Below, one piece after another: positions 25,038-36,669 of a stretch of DNA of 38,690 nt. The translations under genes were made by a program, and so were the position numbers. Position 1 is the first letter of the stretch. The number at the start of each line of letters is the position of its first letter. The stretch comes from Burkholderiaceae bacterium (lineage in GTDB: Bacteria > Pseudomonadota > Gammaproteobacteria > Burkholderiales > Burkholderiaceae_C): NCBI GenBank assembly GCA_016790515.1, contig JAEUOY010000122.1, positions 1 to 38,690 of the forward strand. Reading direction: 5' to 3'. Under the pieces are notes generated by a model. That model made no database searches and was not told where the DNA came from. It saw only the letters and a program-made list of their open reading frames with translations.

Positions 25038-26438
25038 ATGGGCTACCGCGCCACGCTCGGCGGCGAAACCTACCGCTTCGCCACCCTGGCCGACCTGATG
25101 GCCAAGGCCACGCCCGAGCGCGCGGGCGACCAGCTCGCCGGCATCGCCGCCGACAGCGCGCGCCAGCGCGTGGCCGCCCGCGAGGCACTGGCCGATCTGC
25201 CGCTGGCCACCTTCGTGCAGCAGGCGCTGGTGCCCTACGAGGCCGACGAGATCACCCGGCTGATCATCGACAGCCACGATGCCGCGGCGTTCGCGCCGGT
25301 GGCGCACCTGACGGTCGGCGGCTTTCGCGACTGGCTGCTGGGCGACGCCGCGACGACCGCCACGCTGGCCGCGCTGGCGCCGGGGCTGACGCCCGAGATG
25401 GTGGCCGCTGCAGCCAAGCTGATGCGCAACCAGGACCTGTTGCTGGTGGCCAGCCGGGTGCGGGTGGTCACGCGATTCCGCGACACGATCGGCCTGCCCG
25501 GCACGCTGGCGGTGCGGCTGCAGCCCAACCACCCGGCCGACAGCCCGGCCGGCATCGCCGCCAGCATCCTCGACGGGCTGATGTACGGCGCCGGCGACGC
25601 GGTGATCGGCATCAACCCGGCGGCCGACAGCGTGCCTGCCATGGTGCAGCTGCTGCACCTGCTCGACGAGCTGATCGCCCGCCACCAGATCCCGACCCAG
25701 GGCTGCGTGCTGACGCACGTGACCAACACGCTGCAGGCGATTCGCCTGGGTGCGCCGGTCGACCTGGTGTTCCAGAGCATCGCCGGTACCGAGGCCGCGA
25801 ACCGCAGCTTCGGCATCGGCCTGGCCCTGCTCTACGAGGCGCATGCCGCGGCGCTGGCGCTGAAGCGCGGGCCGCTCGGCGACAACGTGATGTATTTCGA
25901 GACCGGCCAGGGCAGCGCGCTGTCGGCCAACGCCCACCATGGCGTCGACCAGCAGACGGTCGAGGCGCGGGCCTACGCGGTGGCGCGGCGCTACCGGCCG
26001 CTGCTGGTCAACACGGTGGTCGGCTTCATCGGGCCCGAGTACCTGGTCGACGGCAAGCAGATCGTGCGCGCCGGGCTGGAGGACCATTTCTGCGGCAAGC
26101 TGCTCGGCCTGCCGATGGGCTGCGACATCTGCTACACCAACCACGCCGAGGCCGACTCGGACGACATGGACAACCTGCTGGTGCTGCTGGCCAGCGCCGG
26201 GCTGAACTTCATGATGGGCGTGCCGGGTGCGGATGACGTGATGCTGAACTACCAGAGCACCTCGTTCCACGACGCGCTGTTCGTGCGCCAGCTGCTGGGG
26301 CTGAAGCGCGCGCCCGAATTCGAGGCCTGGCTGCAGCGGCTGGGCCTGACCGACGCCGCCGGCCGGCTGCTGCCGGCGCCGCAGCGGCCGGCGCTGGCGG
26401 CGTCGTTCAGCCCGCTGCTGGACGGGCCGCCGCGATGA
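25038..26438 (+). CDS. eutB: Ethanolamine ammonia-lyase large (heavy) subunit
   Basis: 466 aa. With EutC it uses adenosylcobalamin to convert ethanolamine to acetaldehyde and ammonia. Family features are LMRNQDLLLVASRVRVVTRF, the substrate-site stretch VRLQPNHPADSPAGIAASIL (conserved R-x-Q), GDAVIGINPAADSV, TQGCVLTHVTNTL, VFQSIAGTEAANRSFGI, VMYFETGQGSALSANAHHG and MGCDICYTNHAEADSDDMD. Length is close to the enteric enzyme (about 453 aa). The ATG at 25038 starts just before the conserved N-terminal block; an in-frame ATG 51 bases earlier is less likely. No eutA reactivase, eutL or microcompartment shell genes are visible, so this is the simple catabolic form. Its stop overlaps the eutC start by four bases. 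Confidence 0.95.
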   Translation: MGYRATLGGETYRFATLADLMAKATPERAGDQLAGIAADSARQRVAAREALADLPLATFVQQALVPYEADEITRLIIDSHDAAAFAPVAHLTVGGFRDWLLGDAATTATLAALAPGLTPEMVAAAAKLMRNQDLLLVASRVRVVTRFRDTIGLPGTLAVRLQPNHPADSPAGIAASILDGLMYGAGDAVIGINPAADSVPAMVQLLHLLDELIARHQIPTQGCVLTHVTNTLQAIRLGAPVDLVFQSIAGTEAANRSFGIGLALLYEAHAAALALKRGPLGDNVMYFETGQGSALSANAHHGVDQQTVEARAYAVARRYRPLLVNTVVGFIGPEYLVDGKQIVRAGLEDHFCGKLLGLPMGCDICYTNHAEADSDDMDNLLVLLASAGLNFMMGVPGADDVMLNYQSTSFHDALFVRQLLGLKRAPEFEAWLQRLGLTDAAGRLLPAPQRPALAASFSPLLDGPPR

Positions 26439-27205
26439 ACGAGCTGCCCGCCGCCGGCGCGACGCCGGCCGACCCCTGGGTCGATCTGCGCCGCCACACG
26501 CCCGCGCGCATCGCGCTGGGCCGCGCTGGCGGCAGCCTGCCCACTGCCGAGCTGCTGCGCTTTGCCGCCGCCCATGCCCAGGCCCGCGATGCGGTGCACC
26601 TGCCGCTGGACGTGGCCGCGCTGAACGCGGCGCTGCAGGCCGACGGCTGGCAGCCGATCGAGGTGCACAGCCGCGCGCCGCAGCGCGATGCCTACCTGCG
26701 CCGCCCCGACTGGGGCCGCCGGCTGGCCGCGGCCAGCGCCGAGCGGCTGCAGCACTGCGCCGGCGCGCCGGTCGACCTGGCGGTGGTACTGGGCGACGGC
26801 CTGTCGGCGCTGGCCACGCAGCGCCATGCGGTGCCGCTGCTGCGCGCGCTGCGCGAGGCGCTGGCCGGCGCACTGACGATCGCGCCGCCGGTGATCGCGC
26901 TGCAGGCCCGGGTGGCGCTGGCCGACGAGATCGGCGCGCTGCTGCAGGCCCGGCTGGTGCTGATCGTGCTGGGCGAGCGGCCGGGGCTGAGCTCGCCCGA
27001 CAGCCTGGGCGCCTACCTGACCCACGCGCCGCAGGTCGGCTGCAGCGACGCGCAGCGCAACTGCGTCAGCAACATCCGGCCCGAGGGCCTGCCGCCCGAG
27101 CTGGCGGCTCGCCGGCTGGCCTGGCTGCTGCGCGAGGCGCTGCGCCGCCGGCTGACCGGCATCGGACTGAAGGACGACAGCGCCACCGAACTGCTGGCGC
27201 CATAG
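26435..27205 (+). CDS. eutC: Ethanolamine ammonia-lyase small (light) subunit
   Basis: 256 aa. Contains the EutC features DLRRHTPARIALGRAGGSLP, LPLDVAALNAALQADGW, RRPDWGRRLAAASAERL, DLAVVLGDGLSALATQRHAV, VLIVLGERPGLSSPDSLGAY, and CSDAQRNCVSNIRPEGLPPE near the C-terminus, which contributes to the cobalamin-binding surface in the family. Translationally coupled to eutB (ATGA overlap at 26435-26438). It ends 15 bases before the convergent ABC ATPase gene. Confidence 0.95.
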   Translation: MNELPAAGATPADPWVDLRRHTPARIALGRAGGSLPTAELLRFAAAHAQARDAVHLPLDVAALNAALQADGWQPIEVHSRAPQRDAYLRRPDWGRRLAAASAERLQHCAGAPVDLAVVLGDGLSALATQRHAVPLLRALREALAGALTIAPPVIALQARVALADEIGALLQARLVLIVLGERPGLSSPDSLGAYLTHAPQVGCSDAQRNCVSNIRPEGLPPELAARRLAWLLREALRRRLTGIGLKDDSATELLAP

Positions 27206-27220
27206 CCCTCGGCGGGGCGA

Positions 27221-29176
<1,956 letters not shown>

Positions 29177-29180
<4 letters not shown>

Positions 29181-30505
29181 GGCCCGGCCTCCGGCTGCGG
29201 CCGCAGCCGCGAGCCGTCGGCCAGCGCCGCGGCCGCCGCGGCCGTCACCGGCACCACCTGGTCGCCCGCGCGCAGGCCCGACACCACCTCGGCCAGCCCG
29301 TTGCCGCGCAGGCCCAGCGTGACCGCCTGGCGGCGGGCGCGGCCGCCGTCGACCTTCAGCACCCAGGGCGCGGGCGTGTCGGCAGCGTGCAGCGCATCGA
29401 CCGCCACCAGCACCGCGGCGGCACGGCGGGCTACCTCGATGTCGACCGACACCGTCATGTCCTGGCGCAGGTAGGCCGGCGGCGCGGCGACGCGCAGCTT
29501 GACCTCGACCGAGCCGCGCTGCGGGTCGACCGCCGGGTTGATGTAGACCAGCTCGGCGCCGAAGCGCTGCTGGGCATAGGCATCGGCCGAGGCCAGCGCC
29601 GCCTGGCCCAGGTGCAGCAGGCGCAGGTTCCTTTCCTCGATCTGCACCACCAGCTGGGTGTCGCCGGCCGCCGACTGCGGCGACAGCACCATCAGCACCT
29701 TGCCGGGCTGCACCACGTCGCCGGGTTCGACGTTGCGGCCGATCAAGGTGCCGGCCACCGGCGCGCTCACCGTGGCATAGCGCAGCCGCGCCCGCGCGGC
29801 CTCGACGCCGGCGCGCGCCTGCTCGAGCGTGGCGACCGCCAGCGCGCTGTCGCTGCCGTCCGGGCGCGCCGCGGCCAGCTGCTGCCGGGCGCTGCGCCAC
29901 TGGGCGGCGGCCACCTGCTCGGCGCGCTGGGCCTCGTCCACCGCCGCCTGGCCGACGAAGCCCTGGGCGAACAGGTCGCGGCTGCGCGCCAGCGCGCGGC
30001 TGGCCGCCGCGTGGTTGGCCTCGGCCTGGCCCAGCGCCTGTTCGGCCACCGGCGCCTGCACCTCGCGCAACTGGCGCAGCCGCGCCTGGGCCTGCTGGAC
30101 GGCCAGCTCGGCCTGGTTCAGCGCGGCGCGCAGTTCGGTCGACTCCAGCTCGATCAGCACCGCGCCGGCCGCCACCGTCTGCCCTTCGGCCACCGGCACC
30201 CGCTACACGGTGCCGGTGAGCTGCACCCCGACGTCGACGCGGTGCGGGGTCTCGACGCGGCCGCTGGCGACCACGCTCTGGACGAAATCGCGCTGCACCA
30301 CCGTCGCCACCGGCACCAGCGGCCCCTGCAGCCAGCGCGGGGCGGCCAGCACCGCCCCGACACCGACGGCGACCAGCAACAGCGCCTTGCCGGCATGGCG
30401 GCGCAGGAACGCCAGCGACGACGCCAGCGGGGATGATCGTCCGACGATTCCAGGCATCGGCGGCATTCTCGGCGCGCCGGGCGGCGGTGGCATGATCTGG
30501 CGCAT
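29177..30505 (-). pseudogene. Membrane-fusion (HlyD/MacA-like) adaptor gene interrupted by an in-frame TAG
   Basis: Two open frames in the same phase are separated only by a TAG (30203-30205). Upstream part: a cytoplasmic start, membrane anchor (GKALLLVAVGVGAVLAAP) and the beginning of the lipoyl/barrel-sandwich domain ending VQLTGTV. Downstream part: RVPVAEGQTVAAGAVLIELE, a coiled-coil hairpin (ELRAALNQAELAVQQAQARL), the second lipoyl half (APVAGTLIGRNVEPGDVVQP) and beta-barrel domains. A family member needs both, so the gene reads as one adaptor with a single nonsense codon, for example CAG to TAG. Sequencing error, a true pseudogene or readthrough cannot be told apart here. A GTG just after the TAG could restart translation but would lack the membrane anchor. 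The intact start may be 30505, 30493, 30466 or 30457. Confidence 0.85.
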
Positions 30506-30609
30506 CGGCCCGCCGCCGATCCGGCCATCAGTTGACCTTGCTCAAGACCGATCGGTGCGCCGGGTCCGAGTGTCGGCCCCGGCGGTTCACCCATCGAAGG
30601 AGTTCCAGC

Positions 30610-31071
30610 ATGTACCAGCGCATCCTCGTGCCGATCGACGGCAGCCCGACCTCCGACCGCGGCCTGCAGGAGGCCATCGCGCTGGGCAAGCTCACCGGCG
30701 CCAGCCTGCGGCTGCTGCACGTGGTCGACGAGACCTCGTTCGCGATGAGCGCCGACGCGTTCGGCGGCTACGCCGGCAACGTGATCGACCTGCTGCGCGA
30801 AGGCGGTGCCGAGATCCTGGCCAAGGCACGAAGCACCGTCGAAGCCGCCGGCCTGGGCGTCGACACCGTGCTGCGCGACAACCTGGCCGGCCGCGTCAGC
30901 GACCTGGTGACCGACGAGGCGAAGACCTGGCCGGCCGACCTGATCGTGCTCGGCACCCATGGCCGGCGCGGCGCCGGCCGGCTGCTGCTCGGCAGCGACG
31001 CCGAGCAGGTGCTGCGCCAGGCGCCGGTGCCGGTGCTGCTGCTGCGCAGCGCCGAAGCCGCCGCCGCCTGA
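30610..31071 (+). CDS. Universal stress protein (UspA family, ATP-binding type)
   Basis: 153 aa single Usp domain. It starts MYQRILVPIDGSPTSDRGLQ and carries the nucleotide-binding pattern G-x2-G-x9-G-S in GTHGRRGAGRLLLGS, followed by EQVLRQAPVPVLLLR. The motif marks the ATP-binding (MJ0577-like) subgroup. The ATG at 30610 has a strong AAGGAG seven bases upstream (30597-30602), which decides it against an in-frame TTG at 30532. It is monocistronic, divergent from the adaptor gene and convergent with the DUF3683 oxidoreductase. A general stress role is known for the family; the specific role is unknown. Confidence 0.92.
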   Translation: MYQRILVPIDGSPTSDRGLQEAIALGKLTGASLRLLHVVDETSFAMSADAFGGYAGNVIDLLREGGAEILAKARSTVEAAGLGVDTVLRDNLAGRVSDLVTDEAKTWPADLIVLGTHGRRGAGRLLLGSDAEQVLRQAPVPVLLLRSAEAAAA

Positions 31072-31081
31072 TCGGCCGGCG

Positions 31082-34000
31082 CTACACCAGCACGCGTTCG
31101 ATGCCGCCGGCGTTGGCCCGGGCCACGTAATCCTGCAGCCAGGTCTCGCCGAGGATCTGGCGCGCCATCTCGACGACGATGTAGTCGGCCTCGAGCAGGC
31201 CGCTGGACAGGTCGTCCTCGTAGCGCTTCAGGCCCTGCAGGCAGCTGGGGCAGGAGGTCAGGATCTTGACGTTGGCGCCAGCCACGCTGCCGGTCGCCCT
31301 GAGCGCCGCCTCGTCCCGGCGCAGCTCCTCCTCCTTGCGGAAGCGGATCTGGGTCGAGATGTCGGGCCGGCTGACGCCCAGCGTGCCGCTCTCGCCGCAG
31401 CAGCGCTCGCTCTTGCGCACGTTCGGGCCGACCAGGGCCCTGACCGTCTTCATCGGCTCCTGCTGCTTCAGCGGGCTGTGGCAGGGGTCGTGGTAGAGGT
31501 AGCCCGCCGCATGGCCATCCTTCGCGCCCGGCAGCGTGATGCCCTTTTCCAGCAGGTACTCGTGGATGTCGACGATGCGGCAGCCGGGGAAGATGTCCTC
31601 GAACTTGTAGCCCTGCAGCTGGTCGTAGCAGGTGCCGCAGCTGACCACCACGGTCTTGATGTCCAGGTAGTTCAGCGTGTTGGCGACGCGGTGGAACAGC
31701 ACCCGGTTGTCGGTGATGATCTGCTCGGCCTTGTCGAACTGGCCCGAGCCACGCTGCGGGTAGCCGCAGCACAGGTAGCCCGGAGGCAGCACGGTCTGCA
31801 CGCCGGCGTGCCACAGCATCGCCTGGGTCGCCAGGCCGACCTGGCTGAACAGCCGCTCCGAGCCGCAGCCGGGGAAATAGAACACGGCTTCAGTCTCGGC
31901 GGTGGTCGCCGCCGGGTTGCGGATGATCGGCACGTAGTCGCGGTCCTCGATGTCGAGCAGCGCGCGCGCGGTCTTCTTCGGCAGCCCGCCTGGCAGCTTC
32001 TTGTTGACGAAGTGGATCACCTGCTCGCGCAGCGGCGCGGCGCCGACGCTGGCCGGCGGCGCGCCGGTCTGCTTGCGGGCGGCGAGCTTCAGCACGTCGT
32101 TGGCCACGCGCTGGGCCTTGAAGCCGACGCCGACCATCGCGCTGCGCAGCAGCTTGATGGTCTGCGGGCTGGTCGCGTTGAGCATCATCATCGCCGCGGC
32201 ATTGCCGGGGCGGAAGCTCTTCTGCCCCATCTTGCGCAGCAGGTTGCGCATCGCCATCGAGACGTCGCCGAAGTCGATCTTCACCGGGCAGGGGGTCAGG
32301 CACTTGTGGCAGACGGTGCAGTGGTCGGCGACGTCCTCGAACTCCTCCCAGTGCGCCAGGCTGACGCCGCGCCGTGTCTGCTCCTCGTACAGGAAGGCCT
32401 CGACCAGCAGCGAGGTCGCCAGGATCTTGTTGCGCGGGCTGTACAGCAGGTTGGCGCGCGGCACGTGGGTCGCGCAGACCGGCTTGCACTTGCCGCAGCG
32501 CAGGCAGTCCTTGATGCTGTCGGCGATCGCGCCGATGTCGCTCTGCTGCATGATCAGCGACTCATGGCCCATCAGCCCGAAGCTGGGTGTGTAGGCATGG
32601 CTCAGGTCAGCCACGTGCACGTCGCTGCCCAGCCGCGCCAGCGCGTCGCCACGCAGCAACTTGCCCTTGTTGAAGCGGCCTTCGGGGTCGATGCGGGCCT
32701 TGTAGTCGGCGAAGCTGCCCAGTTCCGCATCGCTCATGAACTCGAGCTTGGTGATGCCGATGCCGTGCTCGCCGCTGATCACGCCGCCCAGGCTGCGCGC
32801 CAACGTCATGATGCGCGCCACCGCCTCGTGGGCGGTCTGCAGCATCTCGTAGTTGTCGCTGTTGACCGGGATGTTGGTGTGCACGTTGCCGTCGCCGGCA
32901 TGCATGTGCAGCGCGACCCACACGCGGCCGCGCAGCACCTCCTGGTGAATCGCGTTGCACTGCGCGACGACCGGCTCGAACGCCGCGCCGCCGAAAAGTC
33001 GCTGCAGCGGCTTGACGATCTGCGTCTTCCACGACGCGCGCAGTGAGTGGTCCTGCAGCAACGCGAACACGGTGCGCCCGCTGTCGGCATGCACGTTGTC
33101 CAGGTTGGCGAGCCAGGCCTTCCACTGTGCACCGACCACGCGCAGCAGCGCCAGCGCCAGCTGCACGCGGTCTTCCAGCAGCATCGCGTTCGGGATCTCG
33201 CCCGCGTCGTCGCGCTGGCCCAGGGGCAGCTCTCCGCGCGTGAAGAAGGCTTCCAGGCGTTCAGCGAGCGCCAGCTTGTTTCGCAGCGACAGCTCGATGT
33301 TGATGCGCTCGATGCCCAGCGTGTACTCGCCCATGCGTTCGAGCGGGATCACGACGTCTTCGTTGACCTTGAAGGCGTTGGTGTGGCGGGCGATCGCGGC
33401 GGTCTTCTTGCGGTCGAGCCAGAACTTCTTGCGCGCGTCGGCGCTGACCGCGACGAAGCCCTCGCCGTTGTGCGAGTTGGCGATCCGCACCACCTCGCTG
33501 GTGGCGCGCGCGACGGCGTTCTCGTCGTCGCCGACGATGTCGCCGATCAGCACCATCTTCGGCAGCCCCGAACCGCCCGCCGCGCCGGCGGCGGCCGCGC
33601 GCTTGCTCTTGGTGGTGTAACCGACCGCCTTCAGGTAGCGGTCGTCCATGTGTTCGAGCCCGGCCAGGATCGCGCCGCCGCGCTTCGCGTCCTCGAACAG
33701 GAAGTTCTTGATCTCGACGATCGAAGGCACCGCCTCGATCGGGTTGCCGAAGAACTCCAGGCACACCGTGCGCACATGCGCCGGCATCCTGTGCACCACC
33801 CAGCGCGCGCTGGTGATCAGGCCGTCGCAGCCTTCCTTCTGGATGCCGGGCAGGCCGGCGAGGAACTTGTCGGTGACGTCCTTGCCCAGGCCTTCCTTGC
33901 GGAACACCGCGCCCGGGATGTCCAGCCGCTCGGTCTTCTCGAGCTGCTTGCCGGTCGCGTCGAACCAGCGCAGCTCGAAGCTGGCCAGCGGCGCGTCGTG

Positions 34001-35044
34001 GATTTTGCCGAGGTTGTGGTTCAGGCGGATCACTTCCAGCCACTTGGCCTGCGGCGTCACCATGCGCCAGGAGGCCAGGTTGTCGAGCGCGGTGCCCCAC
34101 AGCACGGCCTTCTTGCCGCCGGCGTTCATCGCGATGTTGCCGCCGACGCAGCTGGCCTCGGCCGAGGTCGGGTCGACCGCGAAGACATGGCCGGCGCGCT
34201 CGGCCGCGTCGGCCACGCGCTGGGTCACGACGCCGGCGCCGGTCCACACGGTGGCCACCTTGCGAGCCACGCCCGGCAGGTCGACGAACTCGACCTCGCT
34301 CATCTGCTCGAGCTTCTCGGTGTTGATCACCGCGCTCTTCCAGGTCAGCGGCACCGCGCCGCCGGTGTAGCCGGTGCCGCCGCCGCGCGGGATGATCGTC
34401 AGCCCCAGCTCGACGCAGCCGGCCACCAGCGCGGCCATCTCGGCCTCGGTGTCGGGGGTCAGCACGACGAAGGGGTATTCGACGCGCCAGTCGGTCGCAT
34501 CGGTCACGTGCGACACCCGCGACAGGCCATCGAACTTGATGTTGTCCTTGGCCGTCGCGCGGCCCAGCACGCGGCGGCAGCGCTGGCGAAGCTCGGCCAC
34601 GGCGCCGAAGTGCGCGGCAAAGCGCTGCACCGCGGCGCCGGCCATGTCGAGCAGCTCGCCGACCAGCGCGTCGCGCTGCGCGTCGGCGGACGGCGTGCGG
34701 CGCTGCGCGACCTCGTGCAGGCGGTGGTTCAGCGCGTCGATCAGCAGGCTGCGACGCTTCGGGTTGTCGAGCAGGTCGTCTTCGAGGTAGGGATTGCGCT
34801 GCACCACCCAGATGTCGCCCAGCACCTCGTAGAGCATGCGCGCCGAGCGGCCGGTGCGGCGCTCGTCGCGCAGCAGGTTCAGCAGCTCCCAGGCGCGTGG
34901 GCCGAGCAGGCGCAGCACGATCTCGCGGTCGGACAGCGAGGTGTAGTTGTAGGGAATCTCGCGCAGGCGGGGCGCGGGCTCGGCCCGGGCGGCGGGATCG
35001 GCCAGACGCTCGGCCAGATGGGTGGAGGCGATCGGTGCGTTCAT
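31082..35044 (-). CDS. FAD/FMN-binding Fe-S oxidoreductase with DUF3683 (D-lactate dehydrogenase/GlcD-like plus CCG domains)
   Basis: 1320 aa multidomain protein. Order: DUF3683-type N-terminus (about 25-190, [19 protein letters not shown]); FAD-binding PCMH domain with the pyrophosphate loop [15 protein letters not shown] near 220 and [23 protein letters not shown]-oxidase C domain with [16 protein letters not shown] near 715 and [13 protein letters not shown]; two 4Fe-4S motifs, [11 protein letters not shown] near 844 and [12 protein letters not shown] near 908; and two CCG (GlpC/LldE) domains, [11 protein letters not shown] near 1090 and CCGESGTLG near 1215. It probably oxidises a 2-hydroxy acid and passes electrons to quinone; the substrate is not readable. 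The start at 35044 (MNAPIAS) is preferred; a -10-like TAAAAT lies at 35109-35114, arguing against starts at 35110 or 35128. Confidence 0.92.
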   Translation of the reverse strand: MNAPIASTHLAERLADPAARAEPAPRLREIPYNYTSLSDREIVLRLLGPRAWELLNLLRDERRTGRSARMLYEVLGDIWVVQRNPYLEDDLLDNPKRRSLLIDALNHRLHEVAQRRTPSADAQRDALVGELLDMAGAAVQRFAAHFGAVAELRQRCRRVLGRATAKDNIKFDGLSRVSHVTDATDWRVEYPFVVLTPDTEAEMAALVAGCVELGLTIIPRGGGTGYTGGAVPLTWKSAVINTEKLEQMSEVEFVDLPGVARKVATVWTGAGVVTQRVADAAERAGHVFAVDPTSAEASCVGGNIAMNAGGKKAVLWGTALDNLASWRMVTPQAKWLEVIRLNHNLGKIHDAPLASFELRWFDATGKQLEKTERLDIPGAVFRKEGLGKDVTDKFLAGLPGIQKEGCDGLITSARWVVHRMPAHVRTVCLEFFGNPIEAVPSIVEIKNFLFEDAKRGGAILAGLEHMDDRYLKAVGYTTKSKRAAAAGAAGGSGLPKMVLIGDIVGDDENAVARATSEVVRIANSHNGEGFVAVSADARKKFWLDRKKTAAIARHTNAFKVNEDVVIPLERMGEYTLGIERINIELSLRNKLALAERLEAFFTRGELPLGQRDDAGEIPNAMLLEDRVQLALALLRVVGAQWKAWLANLDNVHADSGRTVFALLQDHSLRASWKTQIVKPLQRLFGGAAFEPVVAQCNAIHQEVLRGRVWVALHMHAGDGNVHTNIPVNSDNYEMLQTAHEAVARIMTLARSLGGVISGEHGIGITKLEFMSDAELGSFADYKARIDPEGRFNKGKLLRGDALARLGSDVHVADLSHAYTPSFGLMGHESLIMQQSDIGAIADSIKDCLRCGKCKPVCATHVPRANLLYSPRNKILATSLLVEAFLYEEQTRRGVSLAHWEEFEDVADHCTVCHKCLTPCPVKIDFGDVSMAMRNLLRKMGQKSFRPGNAAAMMMLNATSPQTIKLLRSAMVGVGFKAQRVANDVLKLAARKQTGAPPASVGAAPLREQVIHFVNKKLPGGLPKKTARALLDIEDRDYVPIIRNPAATTAETEAVFYFPGCGSERLFSQVGLATQAMLWHAGVQTVLPPGYLCCGYPQRGSGQFDKAEQIITDNRVLFHRVANTLNYLDIKTVVVSCGTCYDQLQGYKFEDIFPGCRIVDIHEYLLEKGITLPGAKDGHAAGYLYHDPCHSPLKQQEPMKTVRALVGPNVRKSERCCGESGTLGVSRPDISTQIRFRKEEELRRDEAALRATGSVAGANVKILTSCPSCLQGLKRYEDDLSSGLLEADYIVVEMARQILGETWLQDYVARANAGGIERVLV

Positions 35045-35200
35045 GGGGCGGCGGGCGCCGGAATCTTCGAAACGGTTCAGCGTCGCCTCTCGAGGCACCT
35101 GAGGCTGCATTTTATCGCGGCGCAACAATCCGGCGGCGTGCGCCGGCCGCCGGCCCGCACCGGCTGGCGGGTTAATCCCGTAGCGACGGCGCCGGCCGGT

Positions 35201-35222
35201 GTGACAGAAACGGGCCTGTCAC
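35201..35222. promoter_or_regulatory. Operator-like inverted repeat upstream of ugpB
   Basis: GTGACAG (35201-35207) and CTGTCAC (35216-35222) are perfect inverted 7-mers with an 8-base spacer, about 50 bases before the ugpB start. The half-site resembles a PhoB half-box (CTGTCAY), but Pho boxes are direct repeats with an 11-base period, and the second direct copy here is poor. A dimeric repressor or activator site is plausible. Confidence 0.4.
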
Positions 35223-35272
35223 GAACGAGCGACACACTCGGTCGCCTTTGCCCACCGCCCCTCGGAGAGACC

Positions 35273-36589
35273 ATGACACTGAAGTTCCACGCTGCCGCGC
35301 TGGCGGCCCTGGCCGCGATCGCCATGCCGGCGCAGGCCCAGACCGAAATCCAGTGGTGGCATGCGATGACCGGCGCGCTCGGTGACCGGGTCACCGAGAT
35401 GGCCAGCGGCTTCAACGCCAGCCAGAAGGACTTCAAGGTGGTGCCGGTCTACAAGGGCAGCTACCCCGAGACGATGACGGCGGCGATCGCCGCCTTCCGC
35501 GCCGGCAACGCGCCGCACATCGTGCAGGTGTTCGAGGTCGGCACCGCGACGATGATGTCGGCCAGGGGCGCGATCAAGCCGGTCTACCAGATGATGAAGG
35601 AATCGGGCCAGGCCTTCGACCCCAAGGCCTATGTCTCGGCGGTGGCCGGCTACTACACCGACCGCAAGGGCAACATGCTGTCTTTGCCGTTCAACTCGTC
35701 GACCACCGTGTTCTACATCAACAAGGACGCCTTCAAGAAGGCCGGGCTCGACCCCGAGCGGGCACCGAAGACCTGGAAGGAATTCGCGGTGACTGCGGGC
35801 AAGCTCAAGGCCAGCGGCCAGGCCTGCGTCTACACCACCGGCTGGCCGTCGTGGGTGCATGTCGAGAACTTCAGCGCCTGGCACAACCTGCCGATCGGCA
35901 CGCTGGAGAACGGCATCGGCGGCGTCGGCACCGAGTTCACGATCAATTCGCCGCTGCAGGTGGCGCACATCCAGATGCTGGGCGACTTCGCCAAGAACGG
36001 CTGGTTCACCTATGCCGGCCGGCGCAACGAGGCCGAGGCCAAGTTCTTCAGCGGCGAATGCGCGATGCTGACCAGCAGCTCGGCGGCGCAGGCCAACATC
36101 CGCAAGAACGCCAAGTTCGACTTCTCGGTCAACTTCCTGCCCTACAACGACGGCATCAAGGGCGCGCCGCAGAACTCGATCATCGGCGGCGCCAGCCTGT
36201 GGGTGCTGTCGGGCAAGAAGCCCGCCGACTACAAGGGGGTGGCGCAGTTCTTCAACTACCTGTCCAGGCCCGAGCTGCAGGCCGCCTGGCACCAGGGCAC
36301 CGGCTACGTGCCGATCACCAACGCGGCGGCCGAGCTGACCGCCAAGTCGGGCTACTACGAGAAGAACCCGGGCACCGACATCGCTGTCAAGCAGCTCAAC
36401 AACAAGCCGCCGACCGCCAATTCCAAGGGCCTGCGCTTCGGCAATTTCGTGCAGGGCCGCGAGGTGATCGAGGAGGAGATCGAGGCCGTGCTGGCCGGCA
36501 AGAAGGACGCCAAGACCGCGATGGACGACGCGGTGCGGCGCGGCAACGAGATCCTGCGCAAGTTCGCCGCGGCCAACAAGGACAGCTGA
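35273..36589 (+). CDS. ugpB: sn-Glycerol-3-phosphate-type ABC transporter substrate-binding protein
   Basis: 438 aa. Signal peptide about 1-22 ([13 protein letters not shown]), then the UgpB-like solute-binding fold: [114 protein letters not shown]. The first block and [19 protein letters not shown] are close to Escherichia coli UgpB, which binds glycerol-3-phosphate and its diesters. The ATG at 35273 follows GGAGAG by four bases; a much longer open frame upstream is antisense to the oxidoreductase gene. It leads the ugpB-A-E-C-like operon. Confidence 0.92.
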   Translation: MTLKFHAAALAALAAIAMPAQAQTEIQWWHAMTGALGDRVTEMASGFNASQKDFKVVPVYKGSYPETMTAAIAAFRAGNAPHIVQVFEVGTATMMSARGAIKPVYQMMKESGQAFDPKAYVSAVAGYYTDRKGNMLSLPFNSSTTVFYINKDAFKKAGLDPERAPKTWKEFAVTAGKLKASGQACVYTTGWPSWVHVENFSAWHNLPIGTLENGIGGVGTEFTINSPLQVAHIQMLGDFAKNGWFTYAGRRNEAEAKFFSGECAMLTSSSAAQANIRKNAKFDFSVNFLPYNDGIKGAPQNSIIGGASLWVLSGKKPADYKGVAQFFNYLSRPELQAAWHQGTGYVPITNAAAELTAKSGYYEKNPGTDIAVKQLNNKPPTANSKGLRFGNFVQGREVIEEEIEAVLAGKKDAKTAMDDAVRRGNEILRKFAAANKDS

Positions 36590-36611
36590 TCGCCGCGATG
36601 CTGCACTGCAG

Positions 36612-36643
36612 CCGCCGCCGCGCTGCCGCAGCGCAGGCGGCGG
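36612..36643 (+). repeat. Large GC-rich stem-loop between ugpB and ugpA
   Basis: CCGCCGCC (36612-36619) pairs with GGCGGCGG (36636-36643), and inner GCGCT (36620-36624) pairs with AGCGC (36630-36634) around a 5-base loop with one bulged A: 13 bp in total. It lies 22 bases after the ugpB stop within the 80-base gap. There is no U-tract. Such intercistronic hairpins in ABC importer operons often protect the binding-protein mRNA or cut expression of the membrane genes; that role is inferred here. Confidence 0.55.
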
Positions 36644-36669
36644 GGCGCCTGATGCACTGAATCCCGGGC

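Noticed and set aside
24969-26873. 634-codon minus-strand open frame opposite eutBC
   Set aside because: Antisense shadow rich in Gln, Arg and His; eutB and eutC on the other strand are complete and diagnostic.
30203-30205. Two separate adaptor genes split at the TAG
   Set aside because: The two parts are in the same frame and each lacks half of the lipoyl domain, so a single interrupted gene is the simpler reading.
35205-35233. Pho box upstream of ugpB
   Set aside because: Only one CTGTCAC half-site is good; the direct repeats expected at 11-base spacing do not match. Reported as an inverted repeat instead.
33047-35272. Very long plus-strand open frame running antisense to the DUF3683 gene and into ugpB
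   Set aside because: It is the mirror of a GC-rich gene; its sequence has no family motifs until the real ugpB signal peptide, and ugpB has its own ribosome binding site.
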